In this document: positions 37,181 to 46,682 of the stretch, piece after piece | Numbering within the stretch: the stretch's first letter is position 1 | Layout of the letters: each line of letters opens with the position of its first letter | Assembly: GCF_052324685.1 (NCBI RefSeq) | Contig: NW_027506908.1 | Span: 186,001-250,000 of the forward strand | Direction: 5' to 3' | Origin: Brachyhypopomus gauderio | Lineage: Eukaryota; Chordata; Actinopteri; Gymnotiformes; Hypopomidae | Length of the DNA stretch: 64,000 nt | Translations under genes and position numbers: made by a program | Notes under the pieces: generated by a model | Seen by the model: only the letters and a program-made list of their open reading frames with translations | Told to the model about the DNA's origin: nothing | Database searches by the model: none

Positions 37181-37247
37181 TGTCTGATACATGATGACCA
37201 GCTGGATCACTGGCAGGGCGTAGAACACGGCAATAGTGGCAATGTTC
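37181..37247 (-). pseudogene. SIDT2: SIDT2-like exon, most 5' one present
   Basis: Acceptor CCCTGCAG precedes [20 protein letters not shown] and QT, a hydrophobic segment matching SIDT2, then a GTGTGT donor. Only 30-40 bp of CA repeat separates the upstream side of this exon from a CEP164-like exon on the opposite strand (37,286). No earlier SIDT2 exons are found beyond it. The intron is therefore cut by a rearrangement at the CA tract. Assignment to SIDT2 over SIDT1 rests on residue similarity and on the CEP164 neighbour, since the two genes are near each other in human 11q23. Confidence 0.85.
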
Positions 37248-37259
37248 CTGCAGGGGAGA

Positions 37260-37285
<26 letters not shown>

Positions 37286-37293
<8 letters not shown>

Positions 37294-37513
37294 CTTCTCC
37301 ACGGGCCAGTCCACCTGGGACCACCCCTGTGATGAGCACTACCGCCAACTAGTGGCCCAGGAGCGGGAGCGTGTTCAGACATGCCACGGCCGGACTGCCT
37401 CTGCCATCTCAGGCTCCGCCTCCACAGGAACCAGAAAGAACAAGGAGAAGAAGAAGAAAGAGAAGAAGAAGGAGAAAATAAACAAGGAATCAGAGGGACT
37501 GAAGGCCCCAGGA
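37286..37513 (+). pseudogene. CEP164: CEP164-like exon, WW domain and basic region
   Basis: Encodes [20 protein letters not shown], the second half of the CEP164 WW domain including its second Trp, then VAQERERV and a lysine-rich run ([12 protein letters not shown]). It ends KAPG before GTGAGT. CEP164 is a centriole distal-appendage protein needed for cilium assembly; its WW region binds the kinase TTBK2. The 5' part of the domain is missing because the exon begins inside a CA repeat that directly abuts SIDT2-like sequence in opposite orientation. Confidence 0.88.
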
Positions 37514-37639
37514 GTGAGTTTGGATCTTCACTATTGGATTTTCACTATTACCTGATTGTGATTTTTAAATTTCTTTTAAACCCACTTTGCATATTTTTAT
37601 GAATTGTCCTTATTTGTGATCTTTATCACTTCCAATCAG

Positions 37640-37717
37640 GTGGGTTTCATCTCCAAATTTTCGGACCACATTCTCGACCCGGTGGACCTCTCCCCAGCAG
37701 AACCCTTCGCAGGGCTG
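37640..37717 (+). pseudogene. CEP164: CEP164-like exon following the WW exon
   Basis: A 78-bp exon (26 codons) between CCAATCAG and GTGAGT encodes VGFISKFSDHILDPVDLSPA and EPFAGL. It is in phase with the preceding exon and fits the proline/leucine-rich linker after the CEP164 WW domain. The many exons that should follow before the coiled coil are absent from the next 2.6 kb. Confidence 0.7.
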
Positions 37718-38395
37718 GTGAGTCCCGGGCCCCCTCACCCTCCAGCAGGTGTAGGCACCCCCCCCAGGACACATGCCCACACACACCTGTCCAGGAGGCA
37801 CCTTACACACACATCTACACACACATAGTCCAGCAACACTTGGGTAGCTCGATCATCTGTTTGCCATTTAGAAATCGTATTTAGAAATAACAATGGCTAC
37901 TTTACAGACAGGGTTAACTACAGACATTGGCTACTTTACAGACAGGGTTAACTACAGACATTGGCTACTTTACAGACAGGGTTAACTACAGACAATGGCT
38001 ACTTTACATTACTTTACTTTAATTTTCCAGTTACCTTGTGTTGTACATGGTTTCTGTGATGCATTTGGATAGCCAACCTGACCAGATCCTACACAAATCC
38101 AATACATGTGCATGAGGAATGAATTTGTCTCACCAGTATCATGGGATGTTGAGTGTGTGGATGTACTAAACACTTTTACACATCCTTCCCTTTGGCAGGA
38201 TTAGAAAGATGGAAAGAGAGAGGAAGATGAGAAGATGAGACCACAAGTGGCAGAGAGGTTGGTCTCACTAATGCTGTTGATACCAGAATGTGGTCAACAC
38301 ACGCACACACATGCATATACACACACAGCTTTTGATAATTCAACTTCAATTCAGTTAAAAATTTGAGAAAAAGACACACAAATAAACAAACTCAG

Positions 38396-38447
<52 letters not shown>

Positions 38448-38744
38448 CAAACGACAGCAGCTTAGGGAGCAGACATGGACAGAAAGTGAAACACAAATAA
38501 ACAAACACACACCAAACTATAGAAGTACAAAGTACAGGGACTGAGAGATTTGTAATGTGGGGAATGACTCAGTGACACCTGCAATAGGGATGCTGCAAAT
38601 ACCTGTAACAGTCTTTACTGGAGAAGACTAGACAAGTTAGATCGCTTGGCTCAAAGCTTTTGATGAAGTGTATATGCAGTTGTTTTTGGTAGGATTCAAA
38701 ACCTACCAGGTACATCCGACACTCACCTTCTGTGTTTTCGAAGG
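37718..38744. other. Intron-like region with small tandem repeats
   Basis: No exon is recognised. It contains a 34-bp tandem repeat (37,890-38,007), a CA tract of about 46 bp (38,398-38,444), and other CA-rich stretches. It replaces the middle exons of CEP164. Confidence 0.6.
37890..38007. repeat. 34-bp tandem repeat, about 3.3 copies
   Basis: The unit contains TGGCTACTTTACAGACAGGG and TTAACTACAGACA; the last copy is partial and ends GGCTACTTTACATTAC. Confidence 0.95.
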
Positions 38745-38752
38745 CATTAGAG

Positions 38753-40091
38753 CACATATGTCAAAGTCAAGGCCCGCGGGCCAGATCCGGCCCGCAAATT
38801 GATTATCTATGGCCCCCTGGATGATATTTAATTACTATTAGAACCGGCCCGCAGGCCACAGCCGCCCGACGTGTAGTGTTTTGCACGCACAAACACTACA
38901 TTCCCCACAATGCAACGGTAGCCCGCGAAGTCACTGCAGCGCACACAAGCGGTGAGGGTCTGCGCAGCGAAAATGACGTAATCGCAGTGGCTCCGCCCGT
39001 GCCCGAGGGCGTCGCACACTGTCGATTCGCAAGGTCGTGCACCTCTCGAATTTGCGCGCACCAGTTAAACTTAATTAAGTTAAATATTTATACATATATC
39101 AAAGTTTAGTCAAAGTTTATTTGTATAGCACTTTTAACAACTCAAGTTGTCGCAAAGCAGCTTTACAGGATTTACAAGGTTAACAATACTATGGGTCCAG
39201 AACCCTAATGAGCAAGCCAAAGGCGACAGTGGCGAGGAAAAACTCCCTATGATGGTGGGGAATAGGAAGAAACCTCGGGAGAACCAAGACTCAAAAGGGA
39301 ACCCATCCTCCATTGGGCGGCCCGTTAACACACAAATACACAAGTCACACATAATTCACACAATCAGACTAGGTAAAAGGTAGAATTGAAAGTTCTGGGT
39401 TTTGATATTGTCACTGTAAATGTCTGTTGATGAATGCCAGGCTTTCATTCCTTGTCGGAGCAGTGATGCTGGTATTGTAGGCTCCGACTGCAGTGTTACT
39501 CCCCAGGTGAACCCCGGTATCAGCACATCCACCGGCAGCCAGACCATCCCCCAGGTGCCTATATATATTCGAAATTATTCGAAATAATTTTTTATTCACA
39601 TTATTTAATGGTTTATTTTCAAAACGCCCAATATTAACGTCTTCACGTTCTCTCATGTTTCGTCCTGGAATTGCAAGAGGCTCGTATTTGTTAACGTAAT
39701 ACAGGAACTGTTCAGTCAGACAGCTGTTTGTTGGGAAACGAAGTCGTTACAATTTCAAGCATTTTCAAGTACTTTAGCCTAAATTGCAGCACTTTTCAAA
39801 CCTTTATTACTTTATTCATTTAATGTACAGGACACGTTTTCTTTGAAGGAAGTTTGTTTTTATCTGTTTGCTTGTTGAAAAATGTTTTCACTTGAAATTA
39901 CTGACAGATCCATAAGAAAATATTGCTTTATTCATTTAAGCATTAAATAATATACACTGTGTTAGGTCTTGGTTCAATAGGCCATGTGCAATCATTTCAA
40001 TATGTTTTAATAAACATTGAACCAGTACGGCCCTCGGCTTGTAGCAAATTTGGTTTTTTGGCCCTCGGTGTATTTGACTTTGACATCCCTG
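38753..40091. mobile_element. hAT (Charlie-like) non-autonomous element with 8-bp TSD
   Basis: The ends are CACATATGTCAAAGTCAAGG and, inverted, CAGGGATGTCAAAGTCAAAT. An exact 8-bp direct repeat CATTAGAG flanks it at 38,745-38,752 and 40,092-40,099. The GGCCCGCGGGCC-rich terminal part is typical of hAT elements of this kind. No transposase remains. A separate dispersed repeat is nested inside at about 39,107-39,557. It sits in an intron of the CEP164-like fragment. Confidence 0.92.
39107..39557 (+). repeat. Dispersed fish repeat nested in the hAT element
   Basis: Contains AAGTTTATTTGTATAGCACT, CGCAAAGCAGCTTTACAG, GGCGAGGAAAAACTCCCT and GGAAGAAACCTCGGGAGAAC, a set of motifs widely dispersed in fish genomes. 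I cannot assign its class (SINE or other) from sequence alone. The reading frames inside are shadows. Confidence 0.7.
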
Positions 40092-40315
40092 CATTAGAGC
40101 TACTGTAAAATCCAACGGGAAAACCACTGCCACTAGCTTGGAGCTAAACCTATCCTGAAATCCCATAACCGTGCCAACAGAAATTAGCATTACTATACAT
40201 TGAACAGCAACACTTGCTTACTAAGTGAGCTTCATGATTTCAGCGTTAAATCCCGCTGTGTAATGATCCAAACGCACTGAAACACAATGACACGTGTGTA
40301 TGTGTGAGCTTATAG

Positions 40316-40499
40316 GGAGGAGAATGAGGCCAGGTCGAGAGAGATGCACTCTGAACTGGAAGCAGAGCGAGAGAGACTGCAGGCGCAGAGGAGGCGGGAC
40401 CTGGACAAGTTAAAGGCGGAGTCAGAGGAGGAGCTTAACGCTGAGAGGAAACGGCTTCAGGAGAGGAAAGAGGAACAGTTAGCTTCACTCAAACTAGAG
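40316..40499 (+). pseudogene. CEP164: CEP164-like coiled-coil exon 1
   Basis: Between TTATAG and GTTAGA the sequence encodes EENEARSREMHSELEAERER and continues as a charged coiled coil (DLDKLKAESEEELNAERKR). The frame is intact. Similarity to CEP164 is in composition and register, and the assignment is strengthened by the WW exon upstream. Exons linking it to 37,717 are missing. Confidence 0.68.
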
Positions 40500-40726
40500 G
40501 TTAGACAGTGAGCGTGCATGGGGAAAATTAATTAATTTTGTTAAGACCTGCCAAAATCTTCATTTAGTTGTTTCGAACTAAATTATTAACTCCAAATTTA
40601 GGTTCAAAGTGGAACTATCTTTGATTCCACATATTTTTAAGCTTTCTGGTACACTTTCATCTTGAAGGAATGGTTCATTTCAGTTGTTTAAGGTGTGTGT
40701 GTCTATTTGTGTGTGTTTGTGGCCAG

Positions 40727-40849
40727 CTGTCTGGTCTGCTGCAGGAGGTGAGGGAGGAGGTGCAGAGGGAGCACAGCAGGAAGCTGGAGCAGCTGTCGCA
40801 GGAGCACCAGGAGCAGCTCCTCACCCTCAGACACGAGCACCTGGAGGAG
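40727..40849 (+). pseudogene. CEP164: CEP164-like coiled-coil exon 2
   Basis: A 123-bp exon (41 codons) following GTGGCCAG and ending at GAG|GTGCGG encodes LSGLLQEVREEVQREHSRKL and then EQLSQEHQEQLLTLRHEHLEE, continuous coiled coil without stops. Splice phase agrees with its neighbours. Confidence 0.7.
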
Positions 40850-40937
40850 GTGCGGCAGGGAGAATTCATTTACTCACAGCTCAGTGATCACCTGAGAGAC
40901 CGAGCCAATGTGTGTTCATCACACGGTGTGTGTGCAG

Positions 40938-41081
40938 GAGAGCGTGGAGAGGGAACGCTTGTTGAGGGCTCATCTGGAGGAGAGGGAGAGGATGCAGGCT
41001 TCACACACATCCCAGCTGGATCAGCTCAGATTACAGCTCGACTCTCAGCTTCAACACACCCACAAAATACACAAGCAGAAA
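40938..41081 (+). pseudogene. CEP164: CEP164-like coiled-coil exon 3
   Basis: A 144-bp exon (48 codons) with a GTGTGCAG acceptor and GTAAGA donor encodes ESVERERLLRAHLEERERMQ and SQLDQLRLQLDSQLQHTHK. The frame is intact and the exon length is a multiple of three. Confidence 0.7.
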
Positions 41082-41211
41082 GTAAGATCCCACACCCACA
41101 CGATACGCACGCGCAAAAACGCCTCTTCTGCCGTACCCAGTCGGGTGTTTATGTGTATAAAGACGGTGAGAGTTGTTTGTATTTGTTTGTTTTTCTTGTG
41201 TGTGTGTTTAG

Positions 41212-41295
41212 GAGTTAGAAGTGCAGAAGATGATGGAGCAACTGGACATGAAAACCAAAGAGCTCAAAACTCAGCAACTGCTACTCCAAACTCAG
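41212..41295 (+). pseudogene. CEP164: CEP164-like coiled-coil exon 4
   Basis: An 84-bp exon (28 codons) after GTGTTTAG encodes ELEVQKMMEQLDMKTKELKT and QQLLLQTQ, ending CAG|GTACTT. The 3' end of this exon and its donor are repeated downstream as a minisatellite. No later CEP164 exon occurs in the window, so the gene is truncated by the repeats, satellite and inverted arm that follow. Confidence 0.72.
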
Positions 41296-41497
41296 GTACT
41301 TTACCTGCGTTATTTGAGTGTGTGGGTGTGTGTAGGTGTGTGTGTGCTACTCCAAACTCAGGTACTTTACCTGCTTTATTTGAGTGTGTGTAGGTGTGTG
41401 TGTGCTACTCCAAACTCAGGTACTATACCTACTTTATTTGAGTGCGTGTAGGTGTGTGTGTGCTACTCCAAACTCAGGTACTTTACCTGCTTTATTT

Positions 41498-41552
<55 letters not shown>

Positions 41553-41705
41553 TGTGTGTGTGTGTGTGTGTGTTACTCCAAACTCAGGTACTTTACCTGC
41601 GTTATTTGAGTGTGTGTAGGTGTGTGTGTGCTACTCCATGCTCAGGTACTTTACCTGCTTTATTTGAGTGTGTGTAGGTGTGTGTGCTACTCCAAACTCT
41701 TTAGC
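41281..41705 (+). repeat. Minisatellite amplified from a CEP164-like exon/donor boundary
   Basis: Seven copies of CTACTCCAAACTCAGGTACT starting at 41,281 (the exon itself), 41,347, 41,404, 41,463, 41,573, 41,630 and 41,688, joined by TTTACCTGCTTTATTTGAG and (TG) runs. One spacer includes a GA tract (41,536-41,552). The sixth copy has CCATGCTC and the last is cut after CTACTCCAAACTC. Confidence 0.94.
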
Positions 41706-42074
41706 CAGAGGTGGGACCAAGTCAGTGTTTTGCAAGTCTCAAGTAAGTCCAAGTCTTTATCCTCAAGTCCCGAGTCAAGTCTCAAGCAAAGACAGTCAAG
41801 TCAAGTCTCGAGTCAAGACAGGCAACAGTCAAGTCAAGTCCCAAGTCTGAAACTTGGAATTTCAAGTCCTTTCGACTTATATTTATATTTTAAATGTAAA
41901 TAATAGACATGTGTTCTTTTTTAAATCTGTATTCTCCTCAAATCTTGATAAAACATGTGCAACTGAAAACACGAAGTATAAAAAAAATTTAAATTACACC
42001 TCTTTATTGCACAGTTCAATTTGTTAAAATTAGCTGCAAAAATATTCATACTTTAAACTACAATTTTCCAGAAA
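41706..42074 (+). mobile_element. AAGTC-rich non-autonomous repeat
   Basis: It begins CAGAGGTGGGACCAAGTCA, a start seen in dispersed fish MITE-like repeats, and continues with many CAAGTC/TCAAGTCAAGTC units to about 41,870. AT-rich sequence follows. The 3' end is not identified; the boundary given is the next element's TA. Confidence 0.6.
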
Positions 42075-42076
42075 TA

Positions 42077-42465
42077 CAGTTGTGATCAAATTTATTCAAC
42101 CCCCAATGCTGCGAAGGGTTTTATGGAATTCAGTGCACATTTGTAATTGTGTTCATAATGAAATCTTACAAGGACTTGTTAAAGAACTAAATGCAACTAA
42201 AGATAGCATCAATTTTTTTTGTCATATAGTATTAAATGGCCTTTTTGTGATTTCTTCATTGACACAATTATTCAACCCCTTTACGACTACCACTCCTAAG
42301 AACAGAGGTTCATTCCAGTGTTTTCCATCAGGTATTGAAAACATCTGTGGATGTCAACGAGCAGCAATCAAGCATGATAAGCACCAATTAGGCAGATTTA
42401 AAAGGACTGTGATACTCAGCTCCTTCTAGACATCTACTGGTGTGTTTCCAAGCATGGTGAAGGCA
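42077..42465 (+). mobile_element. 5' fragment of a second Tc1-like element
   Basis: Starts at a TA (42,075-42,076) with CAGTTGTGATCAAATTTATT, a Tc1-type terminal repeat, with the related motif CAATTATTCAACCCC near 42,267. It ends at AGCATGGTGAAGGCA, which is the likely transposase start (Met-Val-Lys-Ala). It is then replaced by satellite sequence, so everything after about four codons is lost. Confidence 0.75.
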
Positions 42466-43663
42466 TGTTTAATGCAGACAATTTATTATGTACACATGTT
42501 GTATTCAATGTGTCTTTGATTACCTTCATCTTCTAATGCTTGTTCTGTCTTCTGCTGTTCTGTTCGAGTTGTGCTCAAAAGGTATGGGTGGAAAAACGAA
42601 AAAGACCAAGTCAGCCAAAACTCATAAAGAGTGAAAAATATAAAATGTCATTGCATCAATCATGATTCAGTAATGAAAATGTTGGTGTCCTGCATCACAC
42701 TCTCTTCAATGTCTATACCTTTTAGATATGAAAAAGATTCTGCTGTCCATTTGGGAGAACCTGATGTGGACTCAAGCAGTAGGTGAAAAGAAAACTCTAC
42801 ATGACCAAACAGAATCTTACAGAAAATTGCACACTAGTGTCACACCAATTACTGTTTAATGCAGACAATTTATTATGTACACATGTTGTATTCAATGTGT
42901 CTTTGATTACCTTCATCTTCTAATGCTTGTTCTGTCTTCTGCTGTTCTCTTCGAGTTGTGCTCAAAAGGTATGGGTGGAAAAATGAAAAAGACCAAGTCA
43001 GCCAAAACTCATAAAGAGTGAAAAATATAAAATGTCATTGCATCAATCATGATTCAGTAATAAAAATGTTGGTGTCCTGTATCGAATTCTCTTCAATGTC
43101 TTTACCTTTTAGATATGAAAAGGATTCTGCTGTCCATTTGGAAGAACCTGATGTGGACTCAAGCAGTAGGTGAAAAGAAAACTACATGACCAAACAGAAT
43201 CTTACAGAATATTGCACACTAGTGTCACACCAATTACTGTTTAATGCTGACAATTTATTATGTACACATGTTGTATTCAATGTGTCTTTGATTACCTTCA
43301 TCTTCTAATGCTTGTTCTGTCCTCTGCTGTTCCGTTCGAGTTGTGCTCAAAAGGTATGGGTGGAAAAACGAAAAAGACCAAGTAAGCCAAAACTCATAAA
43401 GAGTGAAAAATATAAAATGTCATTGCATCAATTATGATTCAGTAATGAAAATGTTGGTGTCCTGTATCGAATTCTCTTCAATGTCTTTACCTTTTAGATA
43501 TGAAAAAGATTCTGCTGTCCATTTGGAAGAACTTGATGTGGACTCAAGCAGTAGGTGAAAAGAAAACTCTACATGACCAAACAGAATCTTACAGAATATT
43601 GCACACTAGTGTCACACCAATTACTGTTTAATGCTGACAATTTATTATGTACACATGTACATG
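42466..43663 (+). repeat. Three satellite monomers in the spacer at the right-arm junction
   Basis: About 3.1 monomers of the 386-bp satellite in the same orientation as the left array, although adjacent to the right arm, whose own flanking array is inverted. They begin inside the Tc1-like fragment and end at GTACACATGTACATG, where a SIDT2-like exon fragment starts. Variants such as TTTGGGAGAACC and CAGAAAATTGC link them to monomers near 19,300-19,390. Confidence 0.97.
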
Positions 43664-43696
43664 TATTATACTTTGCCTTCTACATCATCATGAAGG
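43664..43696 (+). pseudogene. SIDT2: SIDT2-like exon tail duplicated in the right arm
   Basis: Encodes the end of the exon at 34,657-34,762 (YFAFYIIMK) followed by the same GTACAG donor and intron. The 5' three quarters of the exon is missing and satellite sequence abuts it, so this is a duplication breakpoint inside an exon. Confidence 0.92.
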
Positions 43697-43894
43697 TACA
43701 GTGTGCATGAGTGCGTGCGTGTGCATTTCACCAGCTGCGTTCGGGACACTTTATACATGTTCTTCAGTGCTGTAATGACCAACATACTTTGAGTCACTGT
43801 GTGGTGACAGGAAACTGCAAACAAAAGTCCACAGAGTCCCACAGTATGACGTTTGTTTTATTACAGGTTATAGATTCTTTTCTTTTATATCGTT

Positions 43895-44295
43895 GTCATC
43901 GGGTGAGGGGGTGCACCGGTCACTCTCAGGTCCCCTTCACACACACACACAAATATACAGGTGAGGGGGTGCACCGGCCGCTCTCAGGTCCCCTTCACAC
44001 ACACACACACACTGATATACAGGTGAGGGGGTGCACCGGTCGCTCTCAGGTCCCCTTCACACACACACACACACTGATATACAGGTGAGGGGGTGCACCG
44101 GTCACTCTCAGGTCCCCTTCACACACACACACAAATATACAGGTGAGGGGGTGCACCGGTCACTCTCAGGTCCCCTTCACACACACACACAAATATACAG
44201 GTGAGGGGGTGCACCGGCCGCCCTCAGGTCCCCTACACACACACACACACACAAATATACAGGTGAGGGGGTGCACCGGTCGCTCTCAGGTCCCC

Positions 44296-44329
<34 letters not shown>

Positions 44330-44369
44330 TATACAGGTGAGGGGGTGCACCGGCCGCTCTCAGGTCCCC

Positions 44370-44423
<54 letters not shown>

Positions 44424-44655
44424 TATACAGGTGAGGGGGTGCACCGGCCGCTCTCAGGTCCCCTTCACACACACACACACACACTGATATACAGGTGAGG
44501 GGGTGCACCGGTCACTCTCAGGTCCCCTTCACACACACACACACACACAAATATACAGGTGAGGGGGTGCACCGGTCGCTCTCAGGTCCCCTTCACACAC
44601 ACACACACACACAGATATACAGGTGAGGGGGTGCACCGGTCGCCCTCAGGTCCCC

Positions 44656-44711
<56 letters not shown>

Positions 44712-44750
44712 AGGGGGTGCACCGGTCGCCCTCAGGTCCCTTGTGTCCGA
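43895..44750. repeat. TG-linked minisatellite, 13 units (right)
   Basis: Mirror of the 33,335-34,452 array, read here as CAGGTGAGGGGGTGCACCGG, TCGCTCTCAGGTCCCCTTC and (CA) runs. It has 13 units against 17 in the left arm, and one unit has CCCTACAC in place of CCCTTCAC. The flanking sequence on both sides is the same in the two arms. Confidence 0.95.
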
Positions 44751-44759
44751 ATACCACAC

Positions 44760-45260
44760 TTTTGGTCATAGCGTTTCCTAATCGGAGCGCTGAGTTCGTG
44801 TTGGAGAGAGATCAGGCAGGGCTCGAAGGATATATTTTAAATCCTGATTGGTACATTTATTCACAGCACACGTGGAAAAAAGGAAAAGAAAAACTTGTAT
44901 AAAGAGAAAACAAATGAAAGTTAAAATTCTGGGGTTACCAACAGAGATTCAACTGCACCATAGCAGGTTAAAGCAACCTCTCTGTTACCGGCTTACTGCA
45001 ACCAGTAAGGAAATGGAATTGTCCCAATGACTACTCACCCCACCAGTTTCACACACTCTAGAAACCAAACAAACCTCTCATTCCTCACTGCACTCTCATG
45101 TCCCTATAAACCCATAACCCCGCCCTCTGTCTAATTGGACCAAACCAATTATTGACTGGGGTGCGTTCACAGGGATATGCAATAGAATACTCTAACATAA
45201 ACACATACATAATATGACAAATAATAACACATACACAACATAGGTACCTTCAAACAATAT
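44760..45260 (-). mobile_element. LTR-like block (right)
   Basis: Mirror of 32,840-33,330 with few differences, for example GCGCTGAG against GCGCCGAG. The ends are unresolved, as in the left arm. The 45,260-45,506 remainder up to the first hAT exon shows no recognisable exon. Confidence 0.35.
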
Positions 45261-45506
45261 TTACATGGATATCCCTTTGTATCTTTTACCTTTGTGTATT
45301 CTTTTCCCAGGATGCTTCAGCTGCCCCCCTCTATGCTATATGACCATGGGCTCTTCTGGCCTGCATAAAGGAAGCACTGAGAGGCACCCGCACTCCCTTG
45401 CATTTCCCCAACACAGGTAAGTATACATTTCCCAAGTGCACATACATTTCCCCTTTCACAACATGATTCATAAAGCATATGATAACAGTAAATAATCAAA
45501 TCATAG

Positions 45507-46525
45507 AGTCTTTGCAGTAATGGGGATGAGACAGGTTCTCAGGGACTTTGTAGCTACATTGGATCCAACTTATGTTCTCCCAACTAGGAAGGTATGTGTG
45601 ATGACATGGAAAAAGTACTGAAATACTTTAGTACTACTAAAGTAGTACTGAAATAATCATTATTTTCTACCTTCCCTTTAGGCTGTAAAGGCCATGGCTG
45701 AGGCCAAATACCAGCAAGAGAAGGAGAAGGCCAAAGCTGAGGTCCTGAAAGTCCCTGCAGTGAGTTTGACTGCAGACATGTGGACATCTCTCAATATGGA
45801 TGCATATTTGAAATTCCCACAGGCACATACAGCTGAAAATTTGGCATGTGTGAAATCCTCCCTCATGGAAGAATGGGGAATAAAATCAAAAGTCACATGT
45901 CTGGTTACTGATGGCGCATCTGCCTGTGGCAAGAACCTTAAGCTGCGTCATGCAGTCTGCATTGCTCACACCCTGAATCTAGTTGTTAAAAAGGCTCTTG
46001 AACTGACCCCAGTGCTGTCCACCATTCGTACAAAGGCAAGGAAGCTGGTGGGCTATTTTAGGAGCAGCACAACTGCCAACGTCAGTAACTTTTATTTTCA
46101 TATTGTTTACACATTTTGTATTGCTACATATGTAACACATTTTATCACTTAACACTTTCTTTTTATCTTTAAAGGAGAAGCTGGACCTTGTTCAAGAGCA
46201 CATGAGAAAACCAAAAAAGAAACTGATTCAGGAGGTTGAAACAAGATGGAACAGCACATTTCAAATGCTGGAGCGAGTAGCAGAACTCGGGGAGCCTGTG
46301 GGGGCAGCTTTGGCTGCCTTACAAACTGACATTCCTGCACTGACCTCTGATGATTACAATAATATCTGTGCATGCCTGTCTATACTGTCCTTTTCATGAG
46401 GCTACTATAGAGCTGTCGGAGGAGAAAAAGGTATCTGGCTCCAAAGTGGTGCCATCATTGAAAATGGTTGAAAAGATGCTCCAGGAAGTGGCAGCAAAGG
46501 CAACAGTCCCAATTTCAGCTCCATT
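45507..46525 (+). pseudogene. hAT (ZBED-type) transposase 5' exons (right)
   Basis: Exons 45,507-45,591, 45,682-46,080 and 46,175 to about 46,525, with the same splice sites, internal deletion and frameshift after CLSIL as the left copy. The sequence differs from the left by a handful of substitutions, such as a Lys-Met-Val block preceded by PS in place of PL. Key motifs are SLTADMWTS, VTDGASACGKN, IAHTLNLVVKKALE and VETRWNSTFQ. Coding ends where the CACTA-like element begins; the remaining exon is at 55,571-55,815. Confidence 0.85.
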
Positions 46526-46682
46526 TAATTATGTGAACTCATTTTTTCTCTTGAACTTCACATGCCATAACAAGTTTTGAATAATGAACTCAGGTTTATA
46601 AGTTTTCCAAAATTAAACTTACGGTAATCCATTGTCTTGACTATTTGAGAGTTTTGTCTGGGTTGTTAGAGTTCATTTAACT

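Noticed and set aside
40675-41393. Long frames around the CEP164-like exons (up to 182 codons)
   Set aside because: They run through introns and TG repeats; the splice-bounded exons give a consistent coiled-coil protein instead.
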